In this document: positions 1-11,294 of the stretch, in pieces
Layout: every line of letters starts with the position of its first letter
Numbering within the stretch: the stretch's first letter is position 1
DNA from: Coriaria nepalensis
Taxonomy: Eukaryota; Streptophyta; Magnoliopsida; Cucurbitales; Coriariaceae
Direction of reading: 5' to 3'
DNA: 64,000 nucleotides
NCBI GenBank assembly: GCA_027186245.1
Contig: CP114495.1
Location: forward strand, 8,982,501-9,046,500
Translations under genes and position numbers: made by a program
Notes under the pieces: generated by a model
Database searches by the model: none
What the model was told of the DNA's origin: nothing
The model's input: only the letters and a program-made list of their open reading frames with translations

Positions 1-1000
1 TCAGCTCCTCACGGCCTCTTCTGTAGTTTTTCGTGTTTTCGTGTGATTTTGGAGCGTCAATCTCATCAGAGGATCCCGACGTCACGTAGCTTCATTAAAA
101 AAGTTGAAGATGAATCATTAACATATTAACGAAGATCAAAAACATCATTAAATTATTAATCAGAACAACTATATAACAACCATTGTTTAGGCATCATTCC
201 AAGCTGCTTCGTTAATGATTGATTATTTCAACAACTACATAACAACTATATATGTTCTTATCCAGTTTTTGGATCTATTAGATTCCAATTTCAAACGTAA
301 TATCTAGTTTAGTATATATGAAAACAAAAAATTTCACTCTACGGAAGAAAACAAAAGATTTTGAAAATATTAAGAATGAAATTGAGCCGTTTAAAAGTCT
401 AAAGATAAAAATGAAGAAACCATAAAAGCTTAGGACGAAAATGATAATTTAGCTAAAAGTCAATAATCAAGGTAGTGGACTTGGAGCTTCTAATTCCAAG
501 TTTGCAGTAATGATTATCAGTGAAAGAACCCACAAAACTAAAATCAAACCTTTGTTAATTGCATAAGTTTAATTTTAAGTACTCATTTAACTGACAAAAA
601 TAAAAACAAAATCAAAAACAATTTAATTGAAACAGGTTAAACCCAGATCCAGATCGACAACATACTTTTAAGTATATGGTTATAACTTTAACATAAATAA
701 CACAAAATATTAAAGAACTATAAACACTATATCTATGAGATATTTTGTGGATGGATCTGTACAATAATACAGGATCAACTGCCTTTCAAATTTCAGCGTA
801 TTTTTCTCACTTAATTTTCCATTTTTATTGATTATAATTATAAATTTTAAAGGAAATCTTAATCTGGTAAAACGAAATTGAAGTTAATTATACCTCGATT
901 CGCTTAGTTCTTCCTCTTCTTCCTCCTCTTCCTCCTCTTCCTCCTCCTCTTCTTCTTCTTCTTCTTCGCTGCAATTGTAAGCTTTGTCGAGTTTTCCCAT
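1..1000 (-). CDS. 5' part of an unidentified gene with an acidic N-terminus (cut by the window edge)
   Basis: Two exons fit on the minus strand. Exon 1 runs 1000-894: ATG, MGKLDKAYNCS, then 20 consecutive Glu codons (mixed GAA and GAG), then LSES, ending in phase 2 at a GT donor. Exon 2 begins at 89 after an AG acceptor, in the matching phase. It stays open to the window edge and reads SYVTSGSSDEIDAPK followed by a basic stretch that includes NYRRGREEL. The rest of the gene lies outside the window. I do not recognise the family. An acidic run followed by a charged region is common in nuclear and chromatin proteins, but that is only a hint. The open frame across both exons and the phase match are the support; the glutamate run alone could be a simple repeat. 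Confidence 0.5.
908..968. repeat. CTT/CTC trinucleotide tract
   Basis: This pyrimidine-rich triplet tract is the reverse strand of the poly-glutamate codons in the left-edge gene. The codons mix GAA and GAG, so it is an imperfect microsatellite. Confidence 0.8.
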
Positions 1001-4000
1001 TAGTCCAGCTCGCAGTTATTACAAGTGTATCCCGACAGAATTATTAATATGTATTCGAACTGGATTGGGTGATTGTAAGAGAATATATGCTAAACGGATG
1101 GCCCTGATATTGCCACATCAGCATTTAAGCAAGGGCAGTCAAATAGTGAATACTTGATGTAAACCCGGTTCGGGTCCATTACCAGGCGGCTTCGGAACGA
1201 TTTTTTATCCCTCCTAAACATGTTGACAAGTCAAAGTTTTATTTTTAATGGGTTCATAAATTGTTATAATATATAGAAAAACTTTGGTTAATACATGATT
1301 TCATAATAAGGATAACGTGACATATTAAATATAATTATTATTATAGATATTATTTCTGTGGGATAGGTAATTGGCATATACATTATTCACTTCATTTGAA
1401 CTCGTTTTGGTTTGAGCATCTCCATTCTTACCGATTATTAATCTGTCCGGAAACTTACCTTTTTTGATAAATCTCATCAACCTCTTCTATTTTCCTAACC
1501 ACTTTCTTCCCTAAACTTGCCCGTTTGAATCATCTTATTCCCGAAAATGTACCTTCAACTTCCACCTTGTCCCTGTTAATATCTTCCCCGAAAATGTAGT
1601 CGATCCGATTTCCGACGCCCGTGCAGATGGGAGTTCCAACAACATCCACAATTTTGACGCTGCATAAAAAATCAGGAAAACAATAAACCTGTAGTAGAAC
1701 ATGAACGTGGAAAGAACTAATAACTTGGAAAAACTAGATATGTGAAATAAAGATCAAGAGAGAAGGAGTGCATAACATAAGAAAGTTTTCAAAGGAATTT
1801 GGCTTGATGCAATTCGGTGCAATTTACGATCGAAATTTGATCCGAGAGGATAAGAACCGATCCTCACTGTTCGATCTCACTAAACATGCTAGGCGACGTC
1901 AATCTATTTTAAATGTCACCTCCGGATATTTTATGAGATCAAATAATTAGATCAATTATTATATTTTTAGATCAAATCTCGATTATAAATTATACCGAAT
2001 ATTTACTAAGCGCTTATAGAGAGCAACTTAATATCTCTTCTTACTTTTTTTTGTCTTTTGTCATAAGAACAGAGAAGGAAAATATTCCACTCAAGTCTCT
2101 TGTCAATCCACCATTTTTTTTTTCCTCCCAAATGTTTTATACTCCACAAAGATGATGAAATCTATTATCCATCTCCCATACGTTTTATACTAGTGATTTT
2201 GCTGCACTAAAGCTGTCTTCAGCCCTTCTTAAAGTTCTGAAGAGCCTCAAAACTCAAAATCAATCCTACTCTGAGTTGATTCAAGGAATTAATCTCTGGA
2301 CTAATCAGAAAAAGAGATGCACTAAACCTTTTTGAAGGAGATTTGATCATAAATCTCAACTCCCATGTCTGGTATTATATCAGTTATCATAGATCTCTTT
2401 TTATTATATCAGTTATCATATCAAATTACATATATATATATAAATATGATTAATCGTTTCATATAAATCAAGTTATGGAGAAAATAGAATATCATGCTCA
2501 CAGAAAAAGTAAAAAAAAAAAAGAAACATATAAGCATGAAACGGAAGAAGGGGGAAAAGGGCAGAAATTATCATGCGGCGGCAAGTCCAGCTGCAAGACA
2601 TTCCATTAAATCAGTCACCAGAAAATACCCGTGAGATGAATCGGGTTGGCCCGCCTTTCCTTGGTAGGGGTTTTGGAATCTCGAAGCACAGTTATGAAAA
2701 TTTGAATATTAAATAAATTCGTTTGAAGTTATCTAATATCCTTATTAATATATATATATAGATTATATAGAGAGAAGAGCTACTCGGATTCAAAAATTAG
2801 GCACAAAAACTTGAGACCAAAGATTTGGAATAGCTTTGGCCAAAAATAATACTTGGATTAGCAGTTTGGTCGGCAAGTGAACAAACAAGAACAGTAACAA
2901 TAATGGTGTTCTGCTTTATTATTACTCGCTATGTGTCACTCATCCAGTCATGGACGGTGCTCTTGTAAGATCATGACCATTGAAGTGAAAGTATTCTAAA
3001 CGTAATTATAATAGTCAAACCATGGTTAGAGCCTATAACTTAGAGGACCTAGATGCGTCATATCTTACTTTAACCACGTATGACTACTGATGGGGAGACT
3101 ATAAGCAATCGTGAAATCCAGTAAACATCAAATTGTTACCGACATGATCGACCTTGTCTTGGCACCTACATCTGACCATGCAGTTCAATATCGTTGTAGT
3201 ACTAGTAGCCAAAATTTGACTATTTTTTTTGGATTTCCTCCTAATCATATCTCGGATGACTATAATCCTAGCCATACAGATAAAAAGAACAAACTTTGTT
3301 ATCACTATCACCACTGTTTTCTGCAACTTGATCAGTGACCATACATTTCGCTTGTAATAACATTACGTATTATACTGGAGACAGGGGGAAATCCATATTT
3401 TCACGTGATACCAGAAGTTAGGTTAAGATTAAATTAATTGTTATATAAAATATTTAAAAAAATTAATATATAAAAAAATAAATCAACTCATTTCATAACT
3501 AATTATATTTAAAATAAAAATTCAAATTTTTATAATAAAATTATAAAATCATATAAATTTAATATAAATAAATAGATATAAAAAAATAATAATACGTAAT
3601 GTTAGGGGAAAAAAGTAATGGGCAGAAGATTGGCACGAGGGAAGCCCAAAAAACCCCACCACCTATTTCCGATGATTTAGAATCCTCATTTTGGAATATT
3701 GTAGCCGTTAAATATTAACATGTTGCTGCATCGTGGCAAGTGTGTTTTTTTTTGGGTACGCTTAGAACATAATTAAATGTGTACACACTGATTACAATTA
3801 CATAAACAATTCTTGAAACAGCTTATAAGTCATTTGCAATTAACATTAACAGCTTTGGATAAATAAAATATAAATATATTTGATTTAATAATTAAATTAT
3901 TAATTATAATTATAAATATTATTTATATATAATTATTATTAATTAATTTACGAGTTAATATATATACCCATATATAATAAGACATATTTTATGTATTATT

Positions 4001-4263
4001 ATTAATTTGCTATTATTGTTATTATTATGGTATTGACATGTTAAGTTGAAACTTGTAAGAAATCCTACTGTTACGAACCTAATTACTAATTTTACTATTT
4101 TTAATTTATTTAATTACCTTTTAGCATACATAAATATTCCCAATCACAGGTTCCATTCATGGCCAATAGGAGAAGCACATGCGAGATTGATCATTCAAAT
4201 CGGACGGCACACATTTTTAACACACGCTAACCACGTTCCAGGCAATCCCACCTCTGTAGTTCT
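1001..4263. other. AT-rich intergenic region
   Basis: About 3.3 kb of AT-rich sequence with no supported gene. A stretch at about 1390-1690 has higher GC content and short open frames on both strands, but no recognisable domain. Overlapping sense and antisense ORFs at 3099-3338 have no family match and are probably chance. Short poly-A, poly-T and TA runs occur throughout, for example near 2740-2770. Confidence 0.6.
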
Positions 4264-4275
4264 GTATATATATAC
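4264..4275 (+). promoter_or_regulatory. Probable TATA box of the DUF4408/DUF761 gene
   Basis: The sequence gtatatatatac lies 51 bases upstream of the start codon at 4326, which fits a short plant 5' leader with transcription starting near 4295-4300. Confidence 0.6.
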
Positions 4276-4325
4276 TTCATTTCACGATTCGTGAACTTCT
4301 CAGTCCACAAACTTTCTTCTTCAAC

Positions 4326-5535
4326 ATGTTCACTACCTCCTCAACAAGCTCGACTTATCAATGGCTCTTCTCCCTCAAGATTGTCTTAATCTCTACCAGC
4401 ATGTTATCCATGGCGGTAATTCTGAAGCTCTCTGCTCCAGCCGTTACTGATTTCTTCCTTACCGAGATTCCTTCCATCAATTCCTTCTTGATTTCGTGGT
4501 TACGACCTCCTTATCTCTACTTAGTCATCAATTGCATTATAATCAGCATCGTCGCCTCCTCAAAGCTCCAGAAGAAGCTTGAAGGTCGAGCTCCAGTTCT
4601 CGCGGCGGCTCTCGAGATGATTGCTCCGCCGGAGGCGGTGAAGATTACGGACGATGTACGGACGGACTCTGGCGGGGTCGTTTTAAATGGATACGGTTAT
4701 AATTATTCAAACGAGATCATGAATGTGGTGGCGAAGATCGTTCCTGATCAAGTTCACGCGGTAGATCATGTTCTCGGAGGTGTTGAAGTGGAATCTGTAA
4801 TTCCAGATCGGGTGGATAAGATTCAGAAGAAGACGTACGAGAAGCCGGCGATGGTTAGGAACGATCAGGAAGATGAAGGTGTATCGAGATCAATGAGGAA
4901 CAATACTCTGCAGAGGAAAGAATCCATGGAGAACATTTTGTTTTCGAACGAGGCAGAGAAACCGCCGGCTTCTTCCAGATTCAGTCACCGGAAAACCATG
5001 AAAGCCAGTCCTGAAGGTTCACTCTCTCTCTCTCTCGAACTTAACCGGGAAAAAAACGACGCTGTTTTATTTACAGTTGGATCAAAATTAGTTAGTGTGA
5101 TTAACGGTTGATTTGGTTGCTGGTTCTGCAGGGAAGGCGTTGAGGGTGTCAAAGCCGAAGAGGCACGACACGCTGGAGAACACGTGGAAAACGATGACGG
5201 AGGGACGGCCAATGCCGTTGACTAGGCACCTAAAGAAGTCCGACACGTTGGAGCCGCACGTGCGAAGAAACTCAGCGGAGGAGGAGGAGGATCAAAGCAA
5301 GGGGATGAAGAAATCGGAGACGTTCAGTGACGTCAGAAGCAGCGGGAATTCGTCTCTGAGGAGAGAACCGTCGCTGGGTGGGCCGGGGAGACTGAAGAGA
5401 GAACCGTCGCTAAGTCAGGACGAGTTGAACCGGCGAGTGGAGGCGTTTATTAACAAGGTTAATGCAGGAATGAGGTTGCAGAGGCAGGAGTCGTTGAACC
5501 AGTATGTGGAGATGATGGGCCGTGGAGCCAGTTAG
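4326..5535 (+). CDS. DUF4408 / DUF761 domain protein
   Basis: Two exons, 4326-5016 and 5132-5535, joined in phase 1 by a GT-AG intron, give a 364-residue protein. Residues about 10-85 hold two hydrophobic segments (about 15-40 and 55-75) around SWLRPPYLYLVIN, the DUF4408 signature, and are probably membrane-inserted. The middle is polar and acidic. The second exon is basic and repeats short motifs around KSDTLE and REPSL. The C-terminus, with DELNRRVEAFINKV and LRLQRQESL-like residues, is the DUF761 (cotton-fibre-expressed) motif. Plant proteins with this pairing are common, small and of unknown biochemical role. The intron is only 115 bases and contains a CT microsatellite near its donor. 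A TATA box lies just upstream. Identification is by recalled family sequence; I have no functional evidence. Confidence 0.88.
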
Positions 5536-5719
5536 ATATTTGGGCCGGGATGGGCCATAAAGTCCATTTATATTTTAGGACCCAAGAAAGAAATATTAGC
5601 TGATTTTTTTTTTTTTTTTCTTGGAGCCAAGTTGGTAAACTAATTTATTAGACATATATATATATATATATATATCACTTGTAGTGTAAAAGGTCAGGGC
5701 ACTTTACCGCAGAAAAACA
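5536..5719. repeat. 3' flank with a TA microsatellite
   Basis: Untranslated 3' flank of the DUF4408/DUF761 gene. It contains a poly-T run near 5605-5619 and an uninterrupted (AT)n tract at about 5653-5675. Confidence 0.8.
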
Positions 5720-7330
5720 AGGTCAACGAATATATTAAGGCGTTGATTGCATCTGAGACTTCTTGTTGGATTTGTATATTATCTTCCACCTTGATTTCGA
5801 TTTTCAAAGCAGTCATAATTCTACATCTATCTGCTTCTATGAGGGCATTATCCCATCATCCCTTTAATTGGCCTACAAATCCAGAAGTAATAGTCTGGGC
5901 AATAGCCACATCAGAAGCTCCATTCGTTGCATGCGGCAGGCTTCGACATATATCATCAAAAGCGTTGTTTGTTGCAAGATCTTATATTTAGATATTTCGT
6001 TTATATTCCATTCGTAAATAGATTTTTCATTAAAGGCAACTGGATCAAATTGCCATTACTCCTTGTAGATGAAATCTACATGAGAAGGGCGTCCATCCCA
6101 AATTAACTATATGAGGTAAATCCTCAAAAAGTTTTCTTTTAAGAAAGTCAGGTTCTGAGTTTTACGAACTCTTCTTTTAGGATTTTAAGACTCTTTTACT
6201 TCCAAACCCTTTAACTTATTGGACAGTTCGTCGATCATCTCGTCAGTCACTTTCTTTCATGACCAATTCATTTTCACCCGAGTTGGAGGTTTGGCAAAGG
6301 GCAAATCCCTATCCTTATCCTATTTTTGAGGAAAGGCCTTAGATGTAATTACTAAATTAATAACGAACTCTATTTATAGAGAACTGTTCTCCTAAAGTAT
6401 GTATTGATTGATTTGTAAAATTATTATGGGTTATAATCCCAGACAAACCTTTAACTAGATCTGTTTCTTCTCCTTTAAAAGGAGTGGCTATAATCGATGT
6501 CTTTTCATCGATTGCAACTTCTAGATTTAACTGCGGTGGATGAATCGCTGTAATCTCTCTTTTCGAACCCTTTGTCTTTCAGGTTTTAAGTACTTCACTT
6601 AGCATCGAAAAATAGTCTTTCGACTGATCCAGAGCTTGGAAGTCTAATAAAAAAGATTGCTTTTCTAGATATTGAGATATTTCTAGAATAATTTCTTTAT
6701 GTCTTAAAACATCAGAATAAGCAAGATTCCTGAACGAAAAATCCTTTAAATAACCATACAAAGAAATCAAACTTATTTGTACTAAGCACTTTAACTTTAT
6801 CTTCATATGATTTTCCAAATAATTCTACAAATTGGATGAACATATTTTTCCAATATTCTTGATCTTCGATTGAGAGAAAATGCTCAATCCAGAGTCTATT
6901 TACTCTTTTGTGATCTGCATCATAGAGTGCTTGAATTCTCTTTGCAAGGTACAACCTTTCATTTCGAGCTTCTGGGACAAAGATATCCTTTTGGGAGGCA
7001 TATCCCATATCTGAGAACGTAGGTGATTATGGTCGTTCTGTCGCAGATTGTATCTCTATTCTATATTAGGGCCTATACAAATTCCCATTTCTTTTTAGAC
7101 TTTCAGATTCCTATGCAGATTTTATGGGGATAGTATCCTCAATCATTTTAATTACAAACCCAGTATTCCTTTCTATTCCACCGGTTTTGTATATCGCAGC
7201 TTCTGAGTCATGGATGATTTCCTTCTTGTTGACACTGCCGGATACTTGGTCGTGGCGGCGAACGCCGCTTCTTACCGCCCTGTTTCGTCCTTTTCTCACG
7301 GTCGCAACTCATCTGCTTCTAGAGGCAACA
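5720..7330 (-). mobile_element. Decayed pararetrovirus-like (caulimovirid/MP-type) polyprotein fragment
   Basis: Read on the minus strand, broken frames run from about 7330 down to about 5720. The upstream part (7299-7111 and 7008-6712) resembles the region spanning the movement-protein and N-terminal polyprotein of plant pararetrovirus-like elements. The downstream part (about 5970-5750) resembles their coat/gag core; one of its conserved tryptophan codons reads as TGA. Frames are interrupted by several stops and shifts, so nothing intact can be made. No reverse transcriptase, protease or long terminal repeats were seen nearby, so only an internal piece is present. The family assignment rests on recalled similarity; a Ty3-type retroelement with related gag is the alternative. 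Confidence 0.5.
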
Positions 7331-8120
7331 ATGGCCGCCATTCTTCTTCAAAGCAATAAGGCTTTCACTCTAATCAAAGGGGTCACTTTTCCAGGTCAAG
7401 GCCCAATTCTCAGAGTCCCAATTTTCAAAATAATTATGATCCATCTTGGCTTTTCACCAGTTCAATAACAATAAGTCCTCTCAAACCATCTACCACTATT
7501 CTGACATTCAGGGTCATACTTTAAATATTTGTTGCAAAATCTAGCCTATGGTTAACTCAGCTTCCTGCTAGATGAATTCTTTTATCCTACGATTCTAAGT
7601 GATTATTGGATATCGAAGTATCACACAACATTAAGTTTTAATCTCTCCTATCTCTCCATCCATTTTGAGCATGATGGAACTGATCAGATCATTATAGGGG
7701 ATGATTTAGATTTGAAAATCACTCATATTAGATCAACCGATATTACTTTACCGTCAAAAAAGTTTCACTCATCAAACATTTTATATATTAACACGTTGAG
7801 ATCAGATTAAAGATGTTATCATGACATGGCTGCTCTTATTCGCACGAGAGGTGCCAATGGAGGTGGCAGCAGAAGAGATTTGAAAAAGAAAATTAAAAAA
7901 AAAAATTCTAAATATTTATAGATATTTTTTATAATTACTAAAAAATATGATATATTATTATAAAATATCAAATTATATATATTAAAAATATTTTTTTTTG
8001 AAAATTGTTTTCAAATCTCTAACCAAACAGATCTTATATATTTTATATGGGAATGATCAATAAAAAAAAGATTTTATTAAATGATCAATAAAAATATGGT
8101 TTTACTTTATAAGTATAAGC
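7331..8120. other. AT-rich intergenic region
   Basis: Mainly AT-rich sequence between the pararetrovirus-like fragment and the duplicated segments, with no supported gene. An open frame at 7124-7468 on the plus strand is antisense to the decayed polyprotein. Confidence 0.5.
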
Positions 8121-9260
8121 TTGATAAAATACTTATCGACTTGAAGCTCATTTTCACAATTAAGCAATTCCAAACGGGATCTAATAATCATGTAAGAAAG
8201 CTCCTAAATTTTGAATAAGAAAGCTCCAGCCTAGCTCTACTCAATGAAAATCGTGTAAGTGAAAACTACAATCGATGAAGAGTTCAAACTGGCATTGCAA
8301 GGCCATATTTTATCAACCACTAACCCATGTTCTGTCACCATATCAATAACAACTGTTTAAGACATATATATTTATTGACTATTCAGCACTTTAATTGTGC
8401 AACCTTTCATTAAACAAGAATTTGACTGATATTATGCCTGTAAGAACGTGCTAATACTATTTTTTTTTAATACCCCCCCGTTTACTTTTATTCTGAACAT
8501 GATATGTTCTTTCTGATCATCCTAACACAACATGTCCTTAAATCATGTCCTTGATACCCTCTTTCCATGTCTGTATGTCCTGCAATGGTGCAGTGGCAAC
8601 AAGAAGGAAATCATCCATGACTCCGACCTACGCCATAATAACGAAGTCCGGATTCCATGCCTACGCTATTTTCCGTCCTTTCGACTTCATTTAAGTGAAA
8701 AGGAAGAGCATCCCACGTGGCTGGGCTGCGATCCTGTCTATTGGATGCGTGATGAACTGCTCCGATTTAATCCTCGGCAGCTCCACCCTTTCGACTTCAT
8801 TTAGCTGAAAGAAAAGAGCATCCTGCATGGCTGGGCTGTGATCTTATCCGTAGGATGCACGATGGACGACTCTAATTGAAGCGTCGGCAACATAAGCACA
8901 AATAGCGAGGGCATGGAATCCGGACTCATAATAATGCATGGAAGAAACTATCGGGCAATATACTGTAATTTCCATTTTTACCCTACGTACTCATCGTTTG
9001 CTTGCTTCTTCTGTTTGACTAATTTATGATTTATTGTCTATTTACGAACTTGTTACAAGGTGGAGAAATCTGCCTATTCCTTGGCTATTTTCAAGAGGAA
9101 GAGGTGCTACGTAAATATAAGTATACGGGTATGTTATTACTTTCCCTAAATATAGGTAGAATCTTGCATAATATGCTAGAGGTTCAATCATTACTGAAAC
9201 TTGATGCACGGGAGAGAGATCGTGATCAATTTGGAAATTAACTAAGTGTTCGTATTATGG
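8120..9260 (+). repeat. Segmental duplication, copy A
   Basis: This stretch is a diverged second copy of 9880-10650. Shared blocks, in the same order, include a run around tgtaagaaagctcctaaatt (near 8191 and 9926), gcaaggccatattt (8297 and 10042), the ctctttccatgtctgta block (8559 and 10307), a gcatggaag block (8937 and 10382), and the ttgcttcttct and gtggagaaat blocks (from 9000 and 10440). Copy A is longer mainly because a 285-bp inverted-repeat element sits at 8642-8926. The best-conserved blocks look exon-like and end near splice-like signals, but I could not recover an intact frame or recognise a family. It may be a decayed gene. Confidence 0.6.
8634..8934. mobile_element. 285-bp terminal-inverted-repeat element with 8-bp target duplication
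   Basis: The 8-bp direct repeat cataataa flanks the element at 8634-8641 and 8927-8934. Inside, 8645-8671 and 8900-8926 are inverted repeats matching at 25 of 27 positions (agtccggattccatgcc core). The body holds two tandem copies of a roughly 110-bp unit starting near 8677 and 8787 (shared tcgacttcattta and gcatggctgggct-like blocks). The related segment copy B lacks the insert at the corresponding place, consistent with insertion after duplication. An 8-bp target duplication suits a hAT-type or foldback-like nonautonomous element. The left end carries three bases (8642-8644) not mirrored at the right end. Confidence 0.75.
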
Positions 9261-9879
9261 CTAGTTTGCATCGGGTTAGTGAATTAAGTATATGGAACAT
9301 AATTTTTAAATAAATTTTAATAATAATTAATATTAATCATTAGTAAAAAATTATCTAACGATTATATTATATATAACTTTTAAAATAAAGATTATGATGA
9401 TACTTTATATACACGATTTTATATTTTAATATTATTTCAATTAATCTAGTCATATGTGAATAAAGAGGGAATAGTTGGATACAAAATATTATGTGTGAAG
9501 ATTGTGATTAAGAGGAAATATATCACTTTTTATTTTAAAATAGGTAATATAAATTATATATTTTATTGAATATAAATTTTTATTATGATTTAATAGTTAT
9601 ATCATATCTTAGGATGAATTTAGATATTGGCAAGATAGAAGGATTAAATATTGTAAACTTACTATAATCACAACAGGTTTTTTGGGAAGATTGTAATTCT
9701 TATATCCCTATTCTTGAAACTTTGTTAAAAATTAACATAATAATTCTTATATCTCTTAATTATTTTCAGCAAATTTTCCCCCTTATATATTACACCACTC
9801 ATAAACAAAAAATTGACTTTAAATATCTTAATGGCGAAATTTAAAAAAAAAAAAAAAATCTTAATGCTTATACGACTTT
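9261..9879. other. AT-rich spacer between the two duplicated segments
   Basis: Very AT-rich sequence with a poly-A run near 9841-9858; no gene or element recognised. Confidence 0.6.
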
Positions 9880-10650
9880 TTAAAGCTCATTTTCATAAGC
9901 AAAATTCCAAAGGGACTCATAAAATGTAAGAAAGCTCCTAAATTAAATAAGAAATCTGCAGCCCCAATGACTTGTAATAGAAGAAAACCTTGTAAGAAAA
10001 AACAATAATCGATGTCCGATGATGATTTCAAAACTGGCGTTGCAAGGCCATATTTAATTAATCACGAGCTAACCCCGTTTTGTAAGCATATAAGTAAACG
10101 GTGATTACAATTTATAAATATATTGATTCTGCAGAATTGTACTTGCCCAGGTTGTTAGACAACCTTTATTAAACATTAGTTTGACTTATATTATACGTTT
10201 ACTTTTTTATTTGAACATGATGATATCCTCCTTCTAATCATTCATCGTGACATTTTTCCATGAATCTTTTTCTTGATATCTGGATCCTCTCTGGAAAGAG
10301 GATCCTCTTTCCATGTCTGTATTTCATGCAAGTGCTGCGGCAAGAAGAATTCGTAGGAGATCATCGACAACTCCAGCTTATGCATGGAAGAGTTTGTCAG
10401 GCAATATACTCTGGGTTCATTTTTACACTACTCATCTCCTGCTTGCTTCTTCTTTAGATTAGGTTATGATGTATCTATTTGCTTACTTGTTTCTTCTACT
10501 CGTTGCAAGGTGGAGAAATTCGGTTATTCATTGGCTATTTCTTATGAGGAAAAGGTGCTACGTACATATATATATCCGGGTAATAATTACTTTTCCTAAA
10601 TATAGATAGAATCTTGCATAATTTACTCAGAGATATCATGATTAATTTGG
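9880..10650 (+). repeat. Segmental duplication, copy B
   Basis: Diverged partner of 8120-9260. From the ATG at 10313 a short frame reads MSVFHASAAARRI and continues through WKSLSGNIL. The aligned part of copy A has a different frame after its first few codons and is interrupted by the inverted-repeat element. Downstream a block beginning gtggagaaatt after a cag-like acceptor and ending before gtaata resembles an exon. I do not recognise a protein family; it could be a decayed gene or noncoding duplicate. Confidence 0.55.
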
Positions 10651-10917
10651 TAATTAAGTAACTGTTCGTATTGAGGTTAGTTTCATATATTACTTTGCAT
10701 CAAATCAGGTTTTTTCCGACAAAAGTATTTGTTTCGATGGGAAGCGGAAGTTAAGTGTCGAGATCTTGCATTTGAATTCACAAGACTATTTCTTAAAGAC
10801 AAATATCATTCAATAAGAGCCGACGCTAAAACCTCCACGCCTGTTACCCGGAATTGCAAAGAAAGAAAGAAAAAATGACAAGGAGTAAACATACGCCCTT
10901 CGGTCCAAAAGACAATT

Positions 10918-10932
10918 ATGGGCCGGGCCCAT
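10918..10932. promoter_or_regulatory. Hyphenated palindrome of two TGGGCC (site II-type) elements
   Basis: The sequence atgggcc-g-ggcccat is a 15-base inverted repeat about 360 bases upstream of the eEF1A-like start codon. TGGGCC/GGCCCA motifs are bound by TCP-type factors and are frequent in plant promoters of translation and cell-growth genes. The role here is inferred from position. Confidence 0.5.
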
Positions 10933-11294
10933 TTTTCTATGTTTCTGTTATGGGTCTGGATATTAAGTATAAACCCTTCGCACCTGGAGATGGGTCTCAG
11001 TGGTCGGCACGGCGCACTGAGAGGCTTTTGGATAACATTATAAACACTGATTTCTGCTCTCCTTTCCTTCCCTTCTCCTCTTCATCTCCTCGTCATCTCC
11101 CATCTCCTCTTCATCTCCCATTTTCCCATTTGCCCATTAGCCATCCTCTCCCTCTTTTCTCTCTCTCCTTTTTCTTCCCCCTCTCTACCTATCACTTCCT
11201 ATTTTGAGTTGGCCTGCGGGGCTAAGAATTTGGTTTTGATCCGGAACTGCCAGCTTCCTATCTTAAGCCCTAAGATCCTAAGAAATAGTTTGAA

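Noticed and set aside
3099..3338. Overlapping 75-residue frames on both strands
   Set aside because: No family resemblance, no splice or promoter context, AT-rich surroundings; likely chance.
8530..8804. 90-residue plus-strand frame through copy A
   Set aside because: It runs across the inserted inverted-repeat element and is not shared with copy B.
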